Part shown: positions 17,358-25,862 of the stretch, one piece after another
Position numbering within the stretch: position 1 is the first letter of the stretch
Layout of the letters: each line of letters begins with the position of its first letter
Assembly (NCBI RefSeq): GCF_030380735.1
Contig: NZ_JAUDRZ010000002.1
Span: 558,001 to 622,000, forward strand
Length of the DNA stretch: 64,000 nucleotides
Origin: Rhizobium sp. S152
Lineage (GTDB): Bacteria; Pseudomonadota; Alphaproteobacteria; Rhizobiales; Rhizobiaceae
Direction: 5' to 3'
Made by a program: the position numbers and the translations under genes
The notes under the pieces: model-generated
What the model saw: only the letters and a program-made list of their open reading frames with translations
The model's database searches: none
Told to the model about the DNA's origin: nothing

Positions 17358-18203
17358 ATGCTAAAGTCATTGTTTACCGGATGTGCTCTGGCAGCCATGC
17401 TGTCTTGTCCAGCATTTGCCGATGTTATTCCTGCCCTGCACGACGCGCTGCCGCCGCAGTATAAGGAAAAGGGCATCAAAGCCGCTGTTTTCAACGATTG
17501 GGCACCTGACGAATTCACCGATGCCGATGGCCAGCTAAAAGGATGGAGCGTTGATATCGCGAAGGAGATCGAAGATCGCCTCGGCGTTCCCTTCACCTTC
17601 GAAGGCACGAGCTTTGACGCGATCATCCCGGGGCTGATGGCAAAACGTTTCGACGCCGGCTTCTCCTCTTTTGGTACCACGGCCGAACGCCTCAAGACGA
17701 TCGACTTCGTGTCCCAGCGCAAGATCGGCACCTCGCTTGCCTATCCTGCAGCCAGCAAGCTCGATATCAAAAATACCTCCGAAGTCTGTGGCCTGACGAT
17801 CGCGGTCCTGAACGGGTCCTGGGACCTTGACCTGATGGAAAAGCTCAACGCCAACGAGTGCAAGGATAAGCCGGTCATCGTACAAACCCACGGCACCCAG
17901 GCGCAGGCCGAACTTGCTGTACGCTCCAATCGCGCCCAGGCTACAGCGGCGGCCTCGGTCAAGCTCGCCTACATGGCCAAGCAGACCGGCGACATGAAGG
18001 TGTCGGAACTCGTGCTTGCGGCTGTCAATAGCTGCATTGGCGTACGCAAGGGCGATCCGCTCGGGAAAATCATGACCGATGCCATTCAGTCGATGATCGA
18101 CGATGGCTCTTATGAAAAGATCATGACCAAGTGGGGCATCAACGACTCTGGTGTTCTGAAAAAGGCGCTCCTGATCACCGAAGAACACCCGGCAGATCTC
18201 TAA
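17358..18203 (+). CDS. ABC transporter substrate-binding protein, family 3 (probable Amadori compound receptor)
   Basis: Periplasmic receptor: signal peptide MLKSLFTGCALAAMLSCPAF with cleavage after AFA, then the family 3 pattern GWSVDIAKEIEDRLGVPFTFEGTSFDAIIPGLMAKRFD. An excellent AAAGGAGGG precedes ATG 17358. 281 residues. It heads a receptor-permease-ATPase operon behind LacI operator copy 2. Amino-acid-type importers of this sort take up fructosyl-amino acids (santhopine-type Soc systems) in Agrobacterium; with FrlD and FrlB homologues adjacent that ligand class is likely. Confidence 0.82.
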   Translation: MLKSLFTGCALAAMLSCPAFADVIPALHDALPPQYKEKGIKAAVFNDWAPDEFTDADGQLKGWSVDIAKEIEDRLGVPFTFEGTSFDAIIPGLMAKRFDAGFSSFGTTAERLKTIDFVSQRKIGTSLAYPAASKLDIKNTSEVCGLTIAVLNGSWDLDLMEKLNANECKDKPVIVQTHGTQAQAELAVRSNRAQATAAASVKLAYMAKQTGDMKVSELVLAAVNSCIGVRKGDPLGKIMTDAIQSMIDDGSYEKIMTKWGINDSGVLKKALLITEEHPADL

Positions 18204-18209
18204 CAATTA

Positions 18210-18247
18210 GCGCCGGCCATCTGTTCTTATCGGATCGGCCGGCGCTC
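18210..18247 (+). other. Intercistronic hairpin after the family 3 binding-protein gene
   Basis: AGCGCCGGCC (18210-18219) pairs perfectly with GGCCGGCGCT (18238-18247), just after the receptor stop and before the permease. Without a T-run it is probably an mRNA-stabilising or attenuating stem that favours receptor expression, as after the receptor gene at 7065. Confidence 0.55.
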
Positions 18248-18268
18248 GCCACTGCAGAAAGAGCCTCC

Positions 18269-19183
18269 ATGTCCGACCACCCGAACCGCCCCGCAATCCA
18301 CGAGATCAAGCCGATCGCTGTACCCAGGGTCGGTCATTGGGTCGGCGGCATTCTTCTCGCGGTGTTCGCCATCATCTTCCTGCAGGTGCTGGTAACCAAT
18401 CAGAACATGCAGTGGAATGTGGTCGGCCAGTATATGCTGAATCCGGCTATCCTCTCAGGTCTCGGCATGACGCTTGTCCTCACAGTGCTCGCCATGGTCA
18501 TCGGGCTTGCGATTGGTGTGCTGCTGGCGATCATGCGCCTGTCGTCAAGCCAGGTATTCCAGGCGGCGAGTTGGGCTTGGATCTGGTTCTTTCGCGGCGT
18601 GCCGCCACTGGTGCAGATGATCTTCTGGTATAATCTGGCGCTTCTGCTGCCGGAGGTCTCAATTGGGATCCCCTTTGACGGACCCAAGCTCTTTTCTTGG
18701 AATACAAACGAGCTAATCACGCCGTTCAGCGCCGCGATCATGGGACTTGCGTTCACCGAAAGCGCCTACGCCGCGGAGATGATCCGCGCCGGTATCCAGG
18801 CGATCAACGCTGGCCAGACCGAGGCGGCGGCAACGCTCGGCTTGACTCGGGGCCAGACGCTACGCCGTATCGTACTACCCCAGGCGCTGCGCATCGTCAT
18901 CCCGCCCATCGGCAACGACACGATCTCGATGCTGAAGTTCACCTCTCTCGTCTCCGTGCTGGCCCTGCCGGACCTGCTTTATTCCGCACAGATGGTCTAC
19001 GCACGCACCTACCAAACCGTGCCGTTGCTGCTCGTCGCGACAATCTGGTACCTCGTGCTGACGACTATCCTCACCGTGGTGGAGCATGCCGTTGAGCACA
19101 GGCTAAAATCCGAACATAACACCGACACGAAGAAGGCCGGTGGCTTCTTCAACCTGTTCGGGCGCCAGCAGGAGGCAATCTGA
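18269..19183 (+). CDS. ABC transporter permease, amino-acid (HisM/GlnP) type
   Basis: Membrane subunit with the EAA loop [25 protein letters not shown] and the [16 protein letters not shown] segment typical of polar amino-acid permeases. About 304 residues with an N-terminal cytoplasmic tail. Only one permease is encoded, so it probably works as a homodimer. ATG 18269 (MSDHPNRP) is preferred over upstream codons inside the hairpin. The stop overlaps the ATPase start as ATGA-type coupling. Confidence 0.85.
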   Translation: MSDHPNRPAIHEIKPIAVPRVGHWVGGILLAVFAIIFLQVLVTNQNMQWNVVGQYMLNPAILSGLGMTLVLTVLAMVIGLAIGVLLAIMRLSSSQVFQAASWAWIWFFRGVPPLVQMIFWYNLALLLPEVSIGIPFDGPKLFSWNTNELITPFSAAIMGLAFTESAYAAEMIRAGIQAINAGQTEAAATLGLTRGQTLRRIVLPQALRIVIPPIGNDTISMLKFTSLVSVLALPDLLYSAQMVYARTYQTVPLLLVATIWYLVLTTILTVVEHAVEHRLKSEHNTDTKKAGGFFNLFGRQQEAI

Positions 19184-19971
19184 TGTGTGGGACGACGAAT
19201 GGCGAACCGCTGTTGAAGGTCGAACGCCTTTACAAGAGATTTGGCAATCTCGAAGTGCTCCGCGGCATCGATTTGTCCGTCAATCGAGGCGACGTCACCT
19301 GCATTGTTGGCCCTTCCGGTTCGGGCAAGAGCACGCTCTTGCGTTGCTTGAACTATCTGGAGAAGCCGACCGGCGGCGCCGTCTTCCTGCATGGCGAGCC
19401 GGTCGGGGTCCGCTGGAAGGGCGACAAGCTCTACGAAATGAACTTCAACGAACTTGCCCGCCAGCGCCAGCGCATGGGAATGGTGTTCCAAGGGTTTCAT
19501 CTGTTTCCGCACAAGACGGCTCTGGAGAACGTGATCGAGGCGCCAATGCTTGTGAAAGGCGTCTCGCGCGCCAAGGCGACAGAGGAGGCCATGGTGCTTC
19601 TCGAGCGCGTTGGCATGAAGGAACGCGCGGGCTATTATCCCGCACAGCTCTCAGGCGGTCAGCAGCAACGCGCCGCGATCGCCCGATCGCTGGCGATGAA
19701 GCCGGATGTCATGTTGTTCGACGAGCCGACCTCTGCTCTTGATCCCGAGCTTGTCGGCGAAGTGCTGGCCGTTATGCGCCAGCTGGCGAACGACGGGATG
19801 ACAATGGTGGTCGTCACCCATGAGATGGGGTTCGCCCGGGATGTCGCCGATCATTTGGTCTTCATGGATGGCGGTGTCATCGTCGAGCAGGGCAAGCCAG
19901 TTGATGTGCTGACCCGTCCGCAGCATGACCGCACCAAGTCCTTCCTGGCGCGCGTGTTGGCCGACGCCTGA
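19183..19971 (+). CDS. ABC transporter ATP-binding protein, amino-acid type
   Basis: ATPase with Walker [11 protein letters not shown]-loop [10 protein letters not shown], signature LSGGQQQR, Walker [15 protein letters not shown] and H-loop THEMGF. 262 residues. The start overlaps the permease stop. It completes the importer of the fructosamine locus and ends 18 bases before the convergent ornithine-cyclodeaminase-like gene. Confidence 0.87.
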   Translation: MCGTTNGEPLLKVERLYKRFGNLEVLRGIDLSVNRGDVTCIVGPSGSGKSTLLRCLNYLEKPTGGAVFLHGEPVGVRWKGDKLYEMNFNELARQRQRMGMVFQGFHLFPHKTALENVIEAPMLVKGVSRAKATEEAMVLLERVGMKERAGYYPAQLSGGQQQRAAIARSLAMKPDVMLFDEPTSALDPELVGEVLAVMRQLANDGMTMVVVTHEMGFARDVADHLVFMDGGVIVEQGKPVDVLTRPQHDRTKSFLARVLADA

Positions 19972-19989
19972 AGCGTCGACCAGCCGGAA

Positions 19990-20928
19990 TTAGCCAATTG
20001 TGTCCGCGAGCGCCGAGGCGGTAAACAGATCGAGATGCGCTCCGCCATTGTTCTTGAAGATGGTGATCTCGTCGGGTGACGTCCGACCGGTGGCTTTGCC
20101 CTGAACGAGTTCGAAGAGGTCTCCTCTTACCGCGTCCCAAGTGATGGCTCCTGACCCAACCGCTTGAGAAAGATCGCCGCCGCCCGTCATGTTGTTGCGG
20201 CTGTCCACGAAGATCGTTCCGCGCGACAGGGCTTCATCATCGGCCTCCCGTAGGGTCGGTAGATAGGCGCCGACGAGATCAAGATGGGTGCCAGGCCGTA
20301 GCAATGCGCCCTTGATCAGCGCCTTGTCCGACATGGTGACGCAGGAAACGATATCGGCACCACGCACGGCGGCGTCGAGATCTTCGGTAACGAAAACGTC
20401 GATGCCTTTTTGCCGCAAGTGATCCGCGACGGCTGCCGCTCGGGCGGGAGTCCGGTTCCAGATGGCGACCCGCTTTAGCGAGGGACGGGCGGCAAGATGC
20501 GCTTCTGCGAAATAAGGGGAGAGGGCCCCTGCGCCGACGATGAGCAAGTTCTCGACGTTATCACGGGCGAGAAGCGTTGCGCCAAGCGCGGAGTCCGCTG
20601 CCGTCTTGCGTGCGGTCATCGCTGCGCCGTCGGCCGCCAGGCGCGGGGCGCCGGTTGCGCCGTCGAATAGGGCCACCAAGCCTTGTACGGCTGGCTGCGG
20701 CGGCTCGAGGGACGCGTTCCGCGCAAAGACGCCGACCATTTTGACTACGATCGGACCGCCTGGCGCCCAGCCGGGCAGAGTTACGAACTGCCCCTCACCA
20801 TTGGCGGGATCGGATTGCACGACGACCTCGCAAGCCGGCATGGGACCGAGATGCGCCTTGCGCAGCGCTTCAATGAGGATGGGCCAGGACAGGGCCGCAT
20901 GGACGGAAGCGGCGTCGAAAACCTGCAT
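19990..20928 (-). CDS. Ornithine cyclodeaminase/mu-crystallin family protein
   Basis: NAD(P)-binding protein of the OCD/mu-crystallin family, whose members deaminate or reduce amino and imino acids. Visible: GGPIVVKMVGVFARN (substrate-side Lys), ARKTAADSALGATLLA, Rossmann segment LLIVGAGALSPYFAEAHL and FVDSRNNM. 312 residues, normal. It is the last gene of a minus-strand operon behind the deglycase and GntR regulator. It may process the amino acid released from the Amadori compound (inference). Confidence 0.75.
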   Translation of the reverse strand: MQVFDAASVHAALSWPILIEALRKAHLGPMPACEVVVQSDPANGEGQFVTLPGWAPGGPIVVKMVGVFARNASLEPPQPAVQGLVALFDGATGAPRLAADGAAMTARKTAADSALGATLLARDNVENLLIVGAGALSPYFAEAHLAARPSLKRVAIWNRTPARAAAVADHLRQKGIDVFVTEDLDAAVRGADIVSCVTMSDKALIKGALLRPGTHLDLVGAYLPTLREADDEALSRGTIFVDSRNNMTGGGDLSQAVGSGAITWDAVRGDLFELVQGKATGRTSPDEITIFKNNGGAHLDLFTASALADTIG

Positions 20929-20940
20929 GTGAGGAGCCTT

Positions 20941-21651
20941 TCAGGTCTTGATCGTGTAAGTAACGAGGTTGCTCGGCGTGATGAGCTGGGAGAGGGCTAG
21001 AGGTCGGCCGTCGGCGTCCGTCACAGTCTTTTCGATCCGATAGACTGGCTGCGATGCGGTGACAGACAGGATGGCGCGCTCGGCCGGTGCTGCGAAACCG
21101 ACATCGATCTGCCGCTCCGCATGAGCTGGAATGACGCCGGCCTTGTCGCGCAAGGCAGCGAAGAAGGACTGGCCGGCGGCGACAGGCGCGACGACTTCTG
21201 GAAAGCGTGCCGCGTCGAACCACAGCGTCTCCAGCGTCATCGGCATGCCGTCGTTTTCCAGCAGACGATCAAAGCGGATGAGGGAGATGGCATCGAGCCG
21301 CTCGCACACGGTTGGCGCATCGGGCTTGTCATCGCGTAAGAGGATGCGATGCCCGGCCTTGCGCCCCAGACCATCCATCGTTTCGGAAAACCCGGAAAGC
21401 GAGACGAGCGTCTGGCGTACTTTGCCTGGCAGGACGAGCGTTCCTCGTCCCTGCTGTCGCTGCAGTCGGCCGGCTTCGCAAAGATCGCCGATAGCCCGCC
21501 TCAGCGTAATGCGGCTGACGCCATAGAGCGCCATCAGCTCGGGTTCGGGCGGCAGAAAACCACTCTCCGTAAACTGGCCAGCGTCTATGCTGGCCAGGAT
21601 GGAGCGCCGAACCTGTTCGTAAAGGGGTAAGATGTTTTCCTGGTCTTCCAT
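20941..21651 (-). CDS. GntR family (HutC/UTRA subfamily) transcriptional regulator, FrlR-like
   Basis: N-terminal winged helix (LYEQVRRSILASIDAGQF...LMALYGVSRITLRRAIGDLCEAGRLQRQQGRGTLV) and a C-terminal UTRA ligand domain (ALSQLITPSNLVTYTI). 236 residues. It sits between the deglycase and the OCD-like gene. HutC/FrlR-type regulators of fructosamine operons sense phosphorylated sugar-amino compounds. A 16-bp palindrome at 22703-22718 in front of the operon is the likely target. Confidence 0.82.
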   Translation of the reverse strand: MEDQENILPLYEQVRRSILASIDAGQFTESGFLPPEPELMALYGVSRITLRRAIGDLCEAGRLQRQQGRGTLVLPGKVRQTLVSLSGFSETMDGLGRKAGHRILLRDDKPDAPTVCERLDAISLIRFDRLLENDGMPMTLETLWFDAARFPEVVAPVAAGQSFFAALRDKAGVIPAHAERQIDVGFAAPAERAILSVTASQPVYRIEKTVTDADGRPLALSQLITPSNLVTYTIKT

Positions 21652-21676
21652 CCGTCCCCGATCCGGTTGTCTCTGC

Positions 21677-22678
21677 TCAGTAAGTGATCTTCTTCATGTA
21701 GCGGCGCGCCTCAAGCATTTCATGGCTGCGCAGCTCAGCGACCTTATAGGCGAAGCGCCACAATGTGTCGAAGAAGATCAGCGGCACTAGATTGCCGCGG
21801 AAAGCTGGGTCGATGCCCTCGAGATCGAGCGCTTCGGCGTCGAGCACCAGGATGTTTTCCGCCGATCCAAAGCGATGAAGGAATTCGTCGGCGCGCTGCT
21901 CAAGCGGCCGCGTGCTGTCGACACCCTTGAGGAGGATGAAGGAGCGTTTCTTGTCGAGGACCTCGAACGGTCCGTGGAAGAACTCATTGGCATGGATCGC
22001 TTGGCTGTTGATCCACTGCATTTCCATCAGCACGCAGATGGCGAAAGAGTAGGCTGCGCCATAACTCGCGCCACTGGCGACTGTGTAGATGACGTCTTCC
22101 TTGGCAAAGCGCGGTGCAAAATCCGCAAAGATCGGCGCAAAGGTCTCGTGCGCCCTGTCGATAGCCGGCTGAAGCTTCTGCAGGCTGTCGATCAGAGTTG
22201 CCGTCAGATTCTTACCGCCGGTCTTGGCGACCAAGCCGATGACCAGTTGATAGATGCGCGAATAATTGCTGTTCACAGCATCGATCGGCACGCCGGTGGT
22301 GTAGGGGGCTTCGAAGTCGACAGTGTAATCGACCGCCTTTGCGAGCGGCGAGGCGGGCTCGACCGTCAGGCCGATCGTCGTCGCACCATTCGAGCGGGCG
22401 AACTCTGCCGCAGCCGTGGTCTCCTTTGTGGTGCCAGTCATGGAGCACAGGATAACCAGCGAACCCTTTCCGAGTGAACGCGGCGCCCGCGCCGTGAACT
22501 CCGCTGCATTGTAGACGTCGGACGGCAGCGGGGAATGCTGGTCTAGAAGAAACTTTGCCGGGTGCATGATCGACAGCGAACCGCCGCAGGCGATGAAGAA
22601 TACATGCTTTACGCTGCCCGCATCGATCGCGGAAAGGGCGGCGCGGACGCCGGAGTCGAAGGTGTCGGGGAGGGCCAT
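21677..22678 (-). CDS. frlB: SIS domain fructosamine/fructoselysine 6-phosphate deglycase-like protein
   Basis: Cleaves 6-phosphofructosamines to glucose 6-phosphate and the free amine. Two SIS domains: first with FFIACGGSLSIMHPAKFLL and LCSMTGTTKETTAAA, second with YTVASGASYGAAYSFA. The signature ANEFFHGPFEVLDK and C-terminal RRYMKKITY are shared with FrlB/AgaS-like deglycases. 333 residues. First gene of a minus-strand operon whose promoter overlaps the GntR palindrome. Partner kinase is at 14978. Another sugar-phosphate isomerase/deaminase activity cannot be excluded. Confidence 0.8.
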   Translation of the reverse strand: MALPDTFDSGVRAALSAIDAGSVKHVFFIACGGSLSIMHPAKFLLDQHSPLPSDVYNAAEFTARAPRSLGKGSLVILCSMTGTTKETTAAAEFARSNGATTIGLTVEPASPLAKAVDYTVDFEAPYTTGVPIDAVNSNYSRIYQLVIGLVAKTGGKNLTATLIDSLQKLQPAIDRAHETFAPIFADFAPRFAKEDVIYTVASGASYGAAYSFAICVLMEMQWINSQAIHANEFFHGPFEVLDKKRSFILLKGVDSTRPLEQRADEFLHRFGSAENILVLDAEALDLEGIDPAFRGNLVPLIFFDTLWRFAYKVAELRSHEMLEARRYMKKITY

Positions 22679-22702
22679 TGTGGTTGCCTTTCGATAGGAC
22701 GT

Positions 22703-22718
22703 TATAATACGTATTATA
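22703..22718. promoter_or_regulatory. Palindromic GntR-type operator overlapping a promoter
   Basis: TATAATACGTATTATA is a perfect 16-bp palindrome upstream of the deglycase gene. On the minus strand a -35 candidate TTGACC (22736-22731) is followed after 16 bases by TAATAC inside the palindrome, so a bound regulator would cover the -10 box. The GntR protein encoded two genes down is the natural binder. Confidence 0.62.
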
Positions 22719-22765
22719 TAAAATCATCTCGTGGTCAACTGTCTTGACAGCTCGGAGAATTTTTT

Positions 22766-22779
22766 GCGAACGTTCTCAC
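22766..22779. promoter_or_regulatory. LacI operator, copy 3 (before the GlpD-like gene)
   Basis: GCGAACGTTCTCAC shares the GAACGTTCTCA core of copies 1 and 2, with C replacing A in the left arm. It lies 34 bases before the flavoprotein start and downstream of a TTGACA (22744-22749). It places this gene under the same LacI regulator. Confidence 0.65.
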
Positions 22780-22812
22780 ATTATATCAACACCGGCAGGA
22801 ATGGACGCAGCT

Positions 22813-24294
22813 ATGGCTGACATCTACGACACTCTCGTTATCGGCGACGGTATCATTGGCGCAGCCGCCGGCCAGGAGCTGACGGCGGCCGGATTTAGGA
22901 CTCTTCTAGTCGAGCGCGGTGACTATGGGTCGGGGACATCAAGCAAGACGTCGCGCTTGCAGCATTGCGGGCTCGGCTATCTCTCGGCTGCCAGCAGCTC
23001 CATCACCGCCTTCCTGTCGCGGCCGCGCAATGCGATCGAGTGCTTTAGCCTGATGCGCCGCTCGATGCAGGGTAGGGCGGAGTTCGTCCAGGCAGCGCCG
23101 GAGCGGGTCAAGCCGGTGACCTTCATCGTGCCTCTGACAAAAGAAAACGCTATTCCGCGGTGGAAGGCTTGGCTTGCCTTTCGCCTGATGGCGGCTAGCG
23201 ACGGCGGCAAAGTTCCGCTGGATCTTCGCTTGCTGCAGCCGAAAGAGGCGCGTGAGCATCCTGCACTACAAGGGATGGCTGGACTCGACGAGATTGGCGG
23301 GGCGATGATGTTCACCGAGTACCAGTACCGATGGCCCGAGCGCATCGTCGTCGATGCAGTCATGGCGGCGCGAGCAATGGGCATGGAAGCGTTCAACTAC
23401 ACCGCGGTGACTGGCCTGCGCCGCCTGGGGGATCTCTGGCAAGCAACGCTGACCGACGATAAGGGATCGCGCGAGGTCACGGCGCGTGCGGTGGTCAACT
23501 GCGCCGGTGTATGGGTGGACGAGATGATCGCCATTGCCGGCAAGCCGGAACTGCGCCGCAATACGGGAGAGAAGGGCACGAACATCGCCCTACGCCTGCC
23601 AAAGGCTCTTGCCGGCATGGGTTTCGAGACCGTGACGCCAAGCGGTTCCCCTTTTTATCTAATTCCTTGGGGCGACTTGCACTATGTCGGCCCGTGGGAC
23701 TCGAAATCGGATGGCAATCCGGAAGGATTCCGTGCGAACGAAGCGGAGATTTCCGCCATCCTCGATCAGCTTGTCCGGCTCTTTCCGGGCTTTGGTCTGT
23801 CTCGTAGCGATGTTCTCTATTCCTGGGCAGGCGTGCGCCCGCGCAGCCTTGGTGCTGATGGCCAGAATACCTCGCCAAGCGTACGGGAGCACGATATGAG
23901 TGATTCCGGCCTGCCGAATTTCTTCACATTTACGGGTGGCCTGCTGATGACACATCGCGATGCCGGCAGGCGCCTCAGCCGCGCGGTTGGTCGTCGATTG
24001 TCGCCGTCGCTGCAGGCGACTTCGTCCAATTACGTTGCACCTGCTTCGACGAATTTGGGAGAAGTGAGTGAGGCATCAATAGCACACGCCGTAGGCAGTG
24101 AGCAGGCACGCACGCTATCCGATATCTTACGTCGGCGTCTGTCTGTTGGATGGGAACCTGACCTTGGCATGTCTCAAGCGCGCGCCGCCGCAGACCTAGC
24201 CGCGCCACACCTCGGCTGGTCGGCTGCGGAAGCGGCCGCCCAGCTGGCGGCCTTTATGGACGAAGCGCGTTGGGAATTTGGTCTTGATCCTTAG
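22813..24294 (+). CDS. FAD-dependent oxidoreductase, glycerol-3-phosphate dehydrogenase (GlpD)-like
   Basis: Flavoprotein with N-terminal FAD motif DTLVIGDGIIGAAAGQEL (the usual GGGIxG is GDGIIG), the GlpD-type loop GTSSKTSRLQHCGLGYL, YSWAGVRPRSLG in the FAD C-half and a C-terminal helical domain with RRLSVGWEPDLGMSQARA typical of GlpA/GlpD. About 493 residues. ATG 22813 (MADIYDTLVIG) is chosen; ATG 22801 is possible. A LacI operator links it to the fructosamine genes, so it may oxidise a related phosphorylated or free polyol/sugar-amine rather than glycerol 3-phosphate (inference). Confidence 0.75.
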   Translation: MADIYDTLVIGDGIIGAAAGQELTAAGFRTLLVERGDYGSGTSSKTSRLQHCGLGYLSAASSSITAFLSRPRNAIECFSLMRRSMQGRAEFVQAAPERVKPVTFIVPLTKENAIPRWKAWLAFRLMAASDGGKVPLDLRLLQPKEAREHPALQGMAGLDEIGGAMMFTEYQYRWPERIVVDAVMAARAMGMEAFNYTAVTGLRRLGDLWQATLTDDKGSREVTARAVVNCAGVWVDEMIAIAGKPELRRNTGEKGTNIALRLPKALAGMGFETVTPSGSPFYLIPWGDLHYVGPWDSKSDGNPEGFRANEAEISAILDQLVRLFPGFGLSRSDVLYSWAGVRPRSLGADGQNTSPSVREHDMSDSGLPNFFTFTGGLLMTHRDAGRRLSRAVGRRLSPSLQATSSNYVAPASTNLGEVSEASIAHAVGSEQARTLSDILRRRLSVGWEPDLGMSQARAAADLAAPHLGWSAAEAAAQLAAFMDEARWEFGLDP

Positions 24295-24479
24295 TGAAAG
24301 CATACGCAGTTTAGATGAGATCGCGCTCACATCTGAGCGAAATTTCGTGGTGGGCTACATTGCTGATTAACCTGCGGAAAAGGCTTTTTTTGCTCAGCCA
24401 CGGTTGCTATCAAGTGATGCCGAGATCATTGGTCCGGTATCGCAGGAACGGTTGTCTGCGAGATGCCCGGTTCCGTTCT

Positions 24480-24992
24480 TCAGGTTCTAGGTTTGAAATC
24501 CACCAAGAGCGACTTCAACTCTATCTCGCGAACGCGCCTTGCGGCTTCTTCAGGAGACACCCAGGCAAGGATCCGTTGGCCTTTCTCCTTGTAGTTATCA
24601 CTCTGTTCGGTGACCAGCATCTGAAACACGTCAACGATGGTTGGAGCGACGTCGCCGTCGTCCAGCAGCTTTAGGTAGGTGTATCGTCCAACCGGCTCTT
24701 TTCGAATGTGCCCTTCGACGCCAGCTTCTTCCCAAGCCTCGATCTCGGCCGCTTCGTGCGGCTTTTTCCTCTTCATTGGCCATCCTTTGGGAATGATCCA
24801 GCGACCACTGTCCCTAGACGTCAAAACAAGAATCTGCAGATCCTGCTGCTTGCCGACATAGCGGAAGCAAAGTACGGCGAATTGTTGGCGAAACGATCCC
24901 GTGAACAGCTTGTCGGGGTTCGCCGCGAGCTGCTGCAGCAAACTTGGTGGCTTCGTCGGCGCAAGTCTCTGCGTTGTCTTCTTGGTGCTCAT
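24480..24992 (-). CDS. NUDIX hydrolase
   Basis: Hydrolase of nucleoside-diphosphate-linked or diphosphoinositol-type compounds. The Nudix box reads GWPMKRKKPHEAAEIEAWEE followed by AGV, with the metal-binding Glu pair kept but IEA in place of the canonical RE. PKGWP before it resembles the diphosphoinositol-polyphosphate/Ap4A group common in rhizobia. ATG 24992 (MSTKKTTQ) is preferred; a longer version would need TTG. It is unrelated to the flanking catabolic operons. Confidence 0.8.
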   Translation of the reverse strand: MSTKKTTQRLAPTKPPSLLQQLAANPDKLFTGSFRQQFAVLCFRYVGKQQDLQILVLTSRDSGRWIIPKGWPMKRKKPHEAAEIEAWEEAGVEGHIRKEPVGRYTYLKLLDDGDVAPTIVDVFQMLVTEQSDNYKEKGQRILAWVSPEEAARRVREIELKSLLVDFKPRT

Positions 24993-25262
24993 GCGACGCT
25001 CATGAATTAGGAAAGCCAAACCTTCATACGCACTGCGGGAGGAACAAGATGAACATCAAGGGTTCTAATCGAGTTCCCGGGATAGGATCGTCGACAGCTG
25101 CGTTGTCGTTACGCTCGAGTGGCCCAAGCCGTCGGATTTGCGGATTTCAAGACTATGTTTGTTCAGCATGTCCGGTCGAGAAATAGAGAACGCCAACGCT
25201 ACAGTTCGAGGCAGACCCAATTGCCTCCAGGGAAGAGATGCCGAAGTTCGCCGCCGTGGCGG

Positions 25263-25862
25263 CTATATGCTCTTTGTCATAACGATGGATGGCAGTCTTG
25301 CAATCTCATTGAAGCCAAGCTTCCGGTAGAAGTCAGCGACAGGCTCATTCATGTGATTGATGCCGAGATGGACGCCGTGGGCGCCCGCAATCTTTAGCGA
25401 GATCAGAAGCTCTTCCAGCAGGGTCGTCCCCAGGCGCTTTCCTTGTGCTTCGGGCAGCAGATTGATATGCAGGTGCGCCGGATAGTGCGATACGATCTCG
25501 CTTGGTGAAATCTCAGGACGCCGGATGTAGTCGAGCACGTATCCATCACCTGGGGCTGACGGCATTTTGTCCGTGAACTGCCGGCGCAGTTCCGGCCACC
25601 AAGCGCGCTCCAACTCCGCTTCGAAGCTTGCGGTATCCACGGCGCCCACGGCATACCCAACAACTTTCCCCAAACGCGTCAGCACCAAAGCAGTCTCCGG
25701 GTTGAATGTCAGGTACGGTAGCGCCCAGATGAGCCCGGGATATCGGTGATCGCTGTAGAGGCTTCGGCCATCGTGGCCGGCATCGGCCGTCCGCACGCAG
25801 ATATCGAGGATCGCCTCCGCGTCACCATGCACTGCCTTGCGAATATCGAACCCCTCGTTCAT
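25263..25862 (-). CDS. GNAT family N-acetyltransferase
   Basis: Acetyl-CoA-dependent acyltransferase fold: DIRKAVHGDAEAILDICVRT at the start, a central strand LHINLLPEAQGKRLGTTLLEELL (acetyl-CoA-binding QGKRLGT) and the C-terminal ADFYRKLGFNEIARL. 199 residues. The start overlaps the stop of the dehydrogenase gene by four bases, so the two are co-translated. Relatives are often found beside sugar ABC systems and glycosidases; acceptor unknown. Confidence 0.75.
   Translation of the reverse strand: MNEGFDIRKAVHGDAEAILDICVRTADAGHDGRSLYSDHRYPGLIWALPYLTFNPETALVLTRLGKVVGYAVGAVDTASFEAELERAWWPELRRQFTDKMPSAPGDGYVLDYIRRPEISPSEIVSHYPAHLHINLLPEAQGKRLGTTLLEELLISLKIAGAHGVHLGINHMNEPVADFYRKLGFNEIARLPSIVMTKSI

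Noticed and set aside
22813..24294. Genuine glycerol-3-phosphate dehydrogenase GlpD
   Set aside because: No glp genes nearby, altered FAD motif, and control by the fructosamine-locus operator; the substrate is left open.
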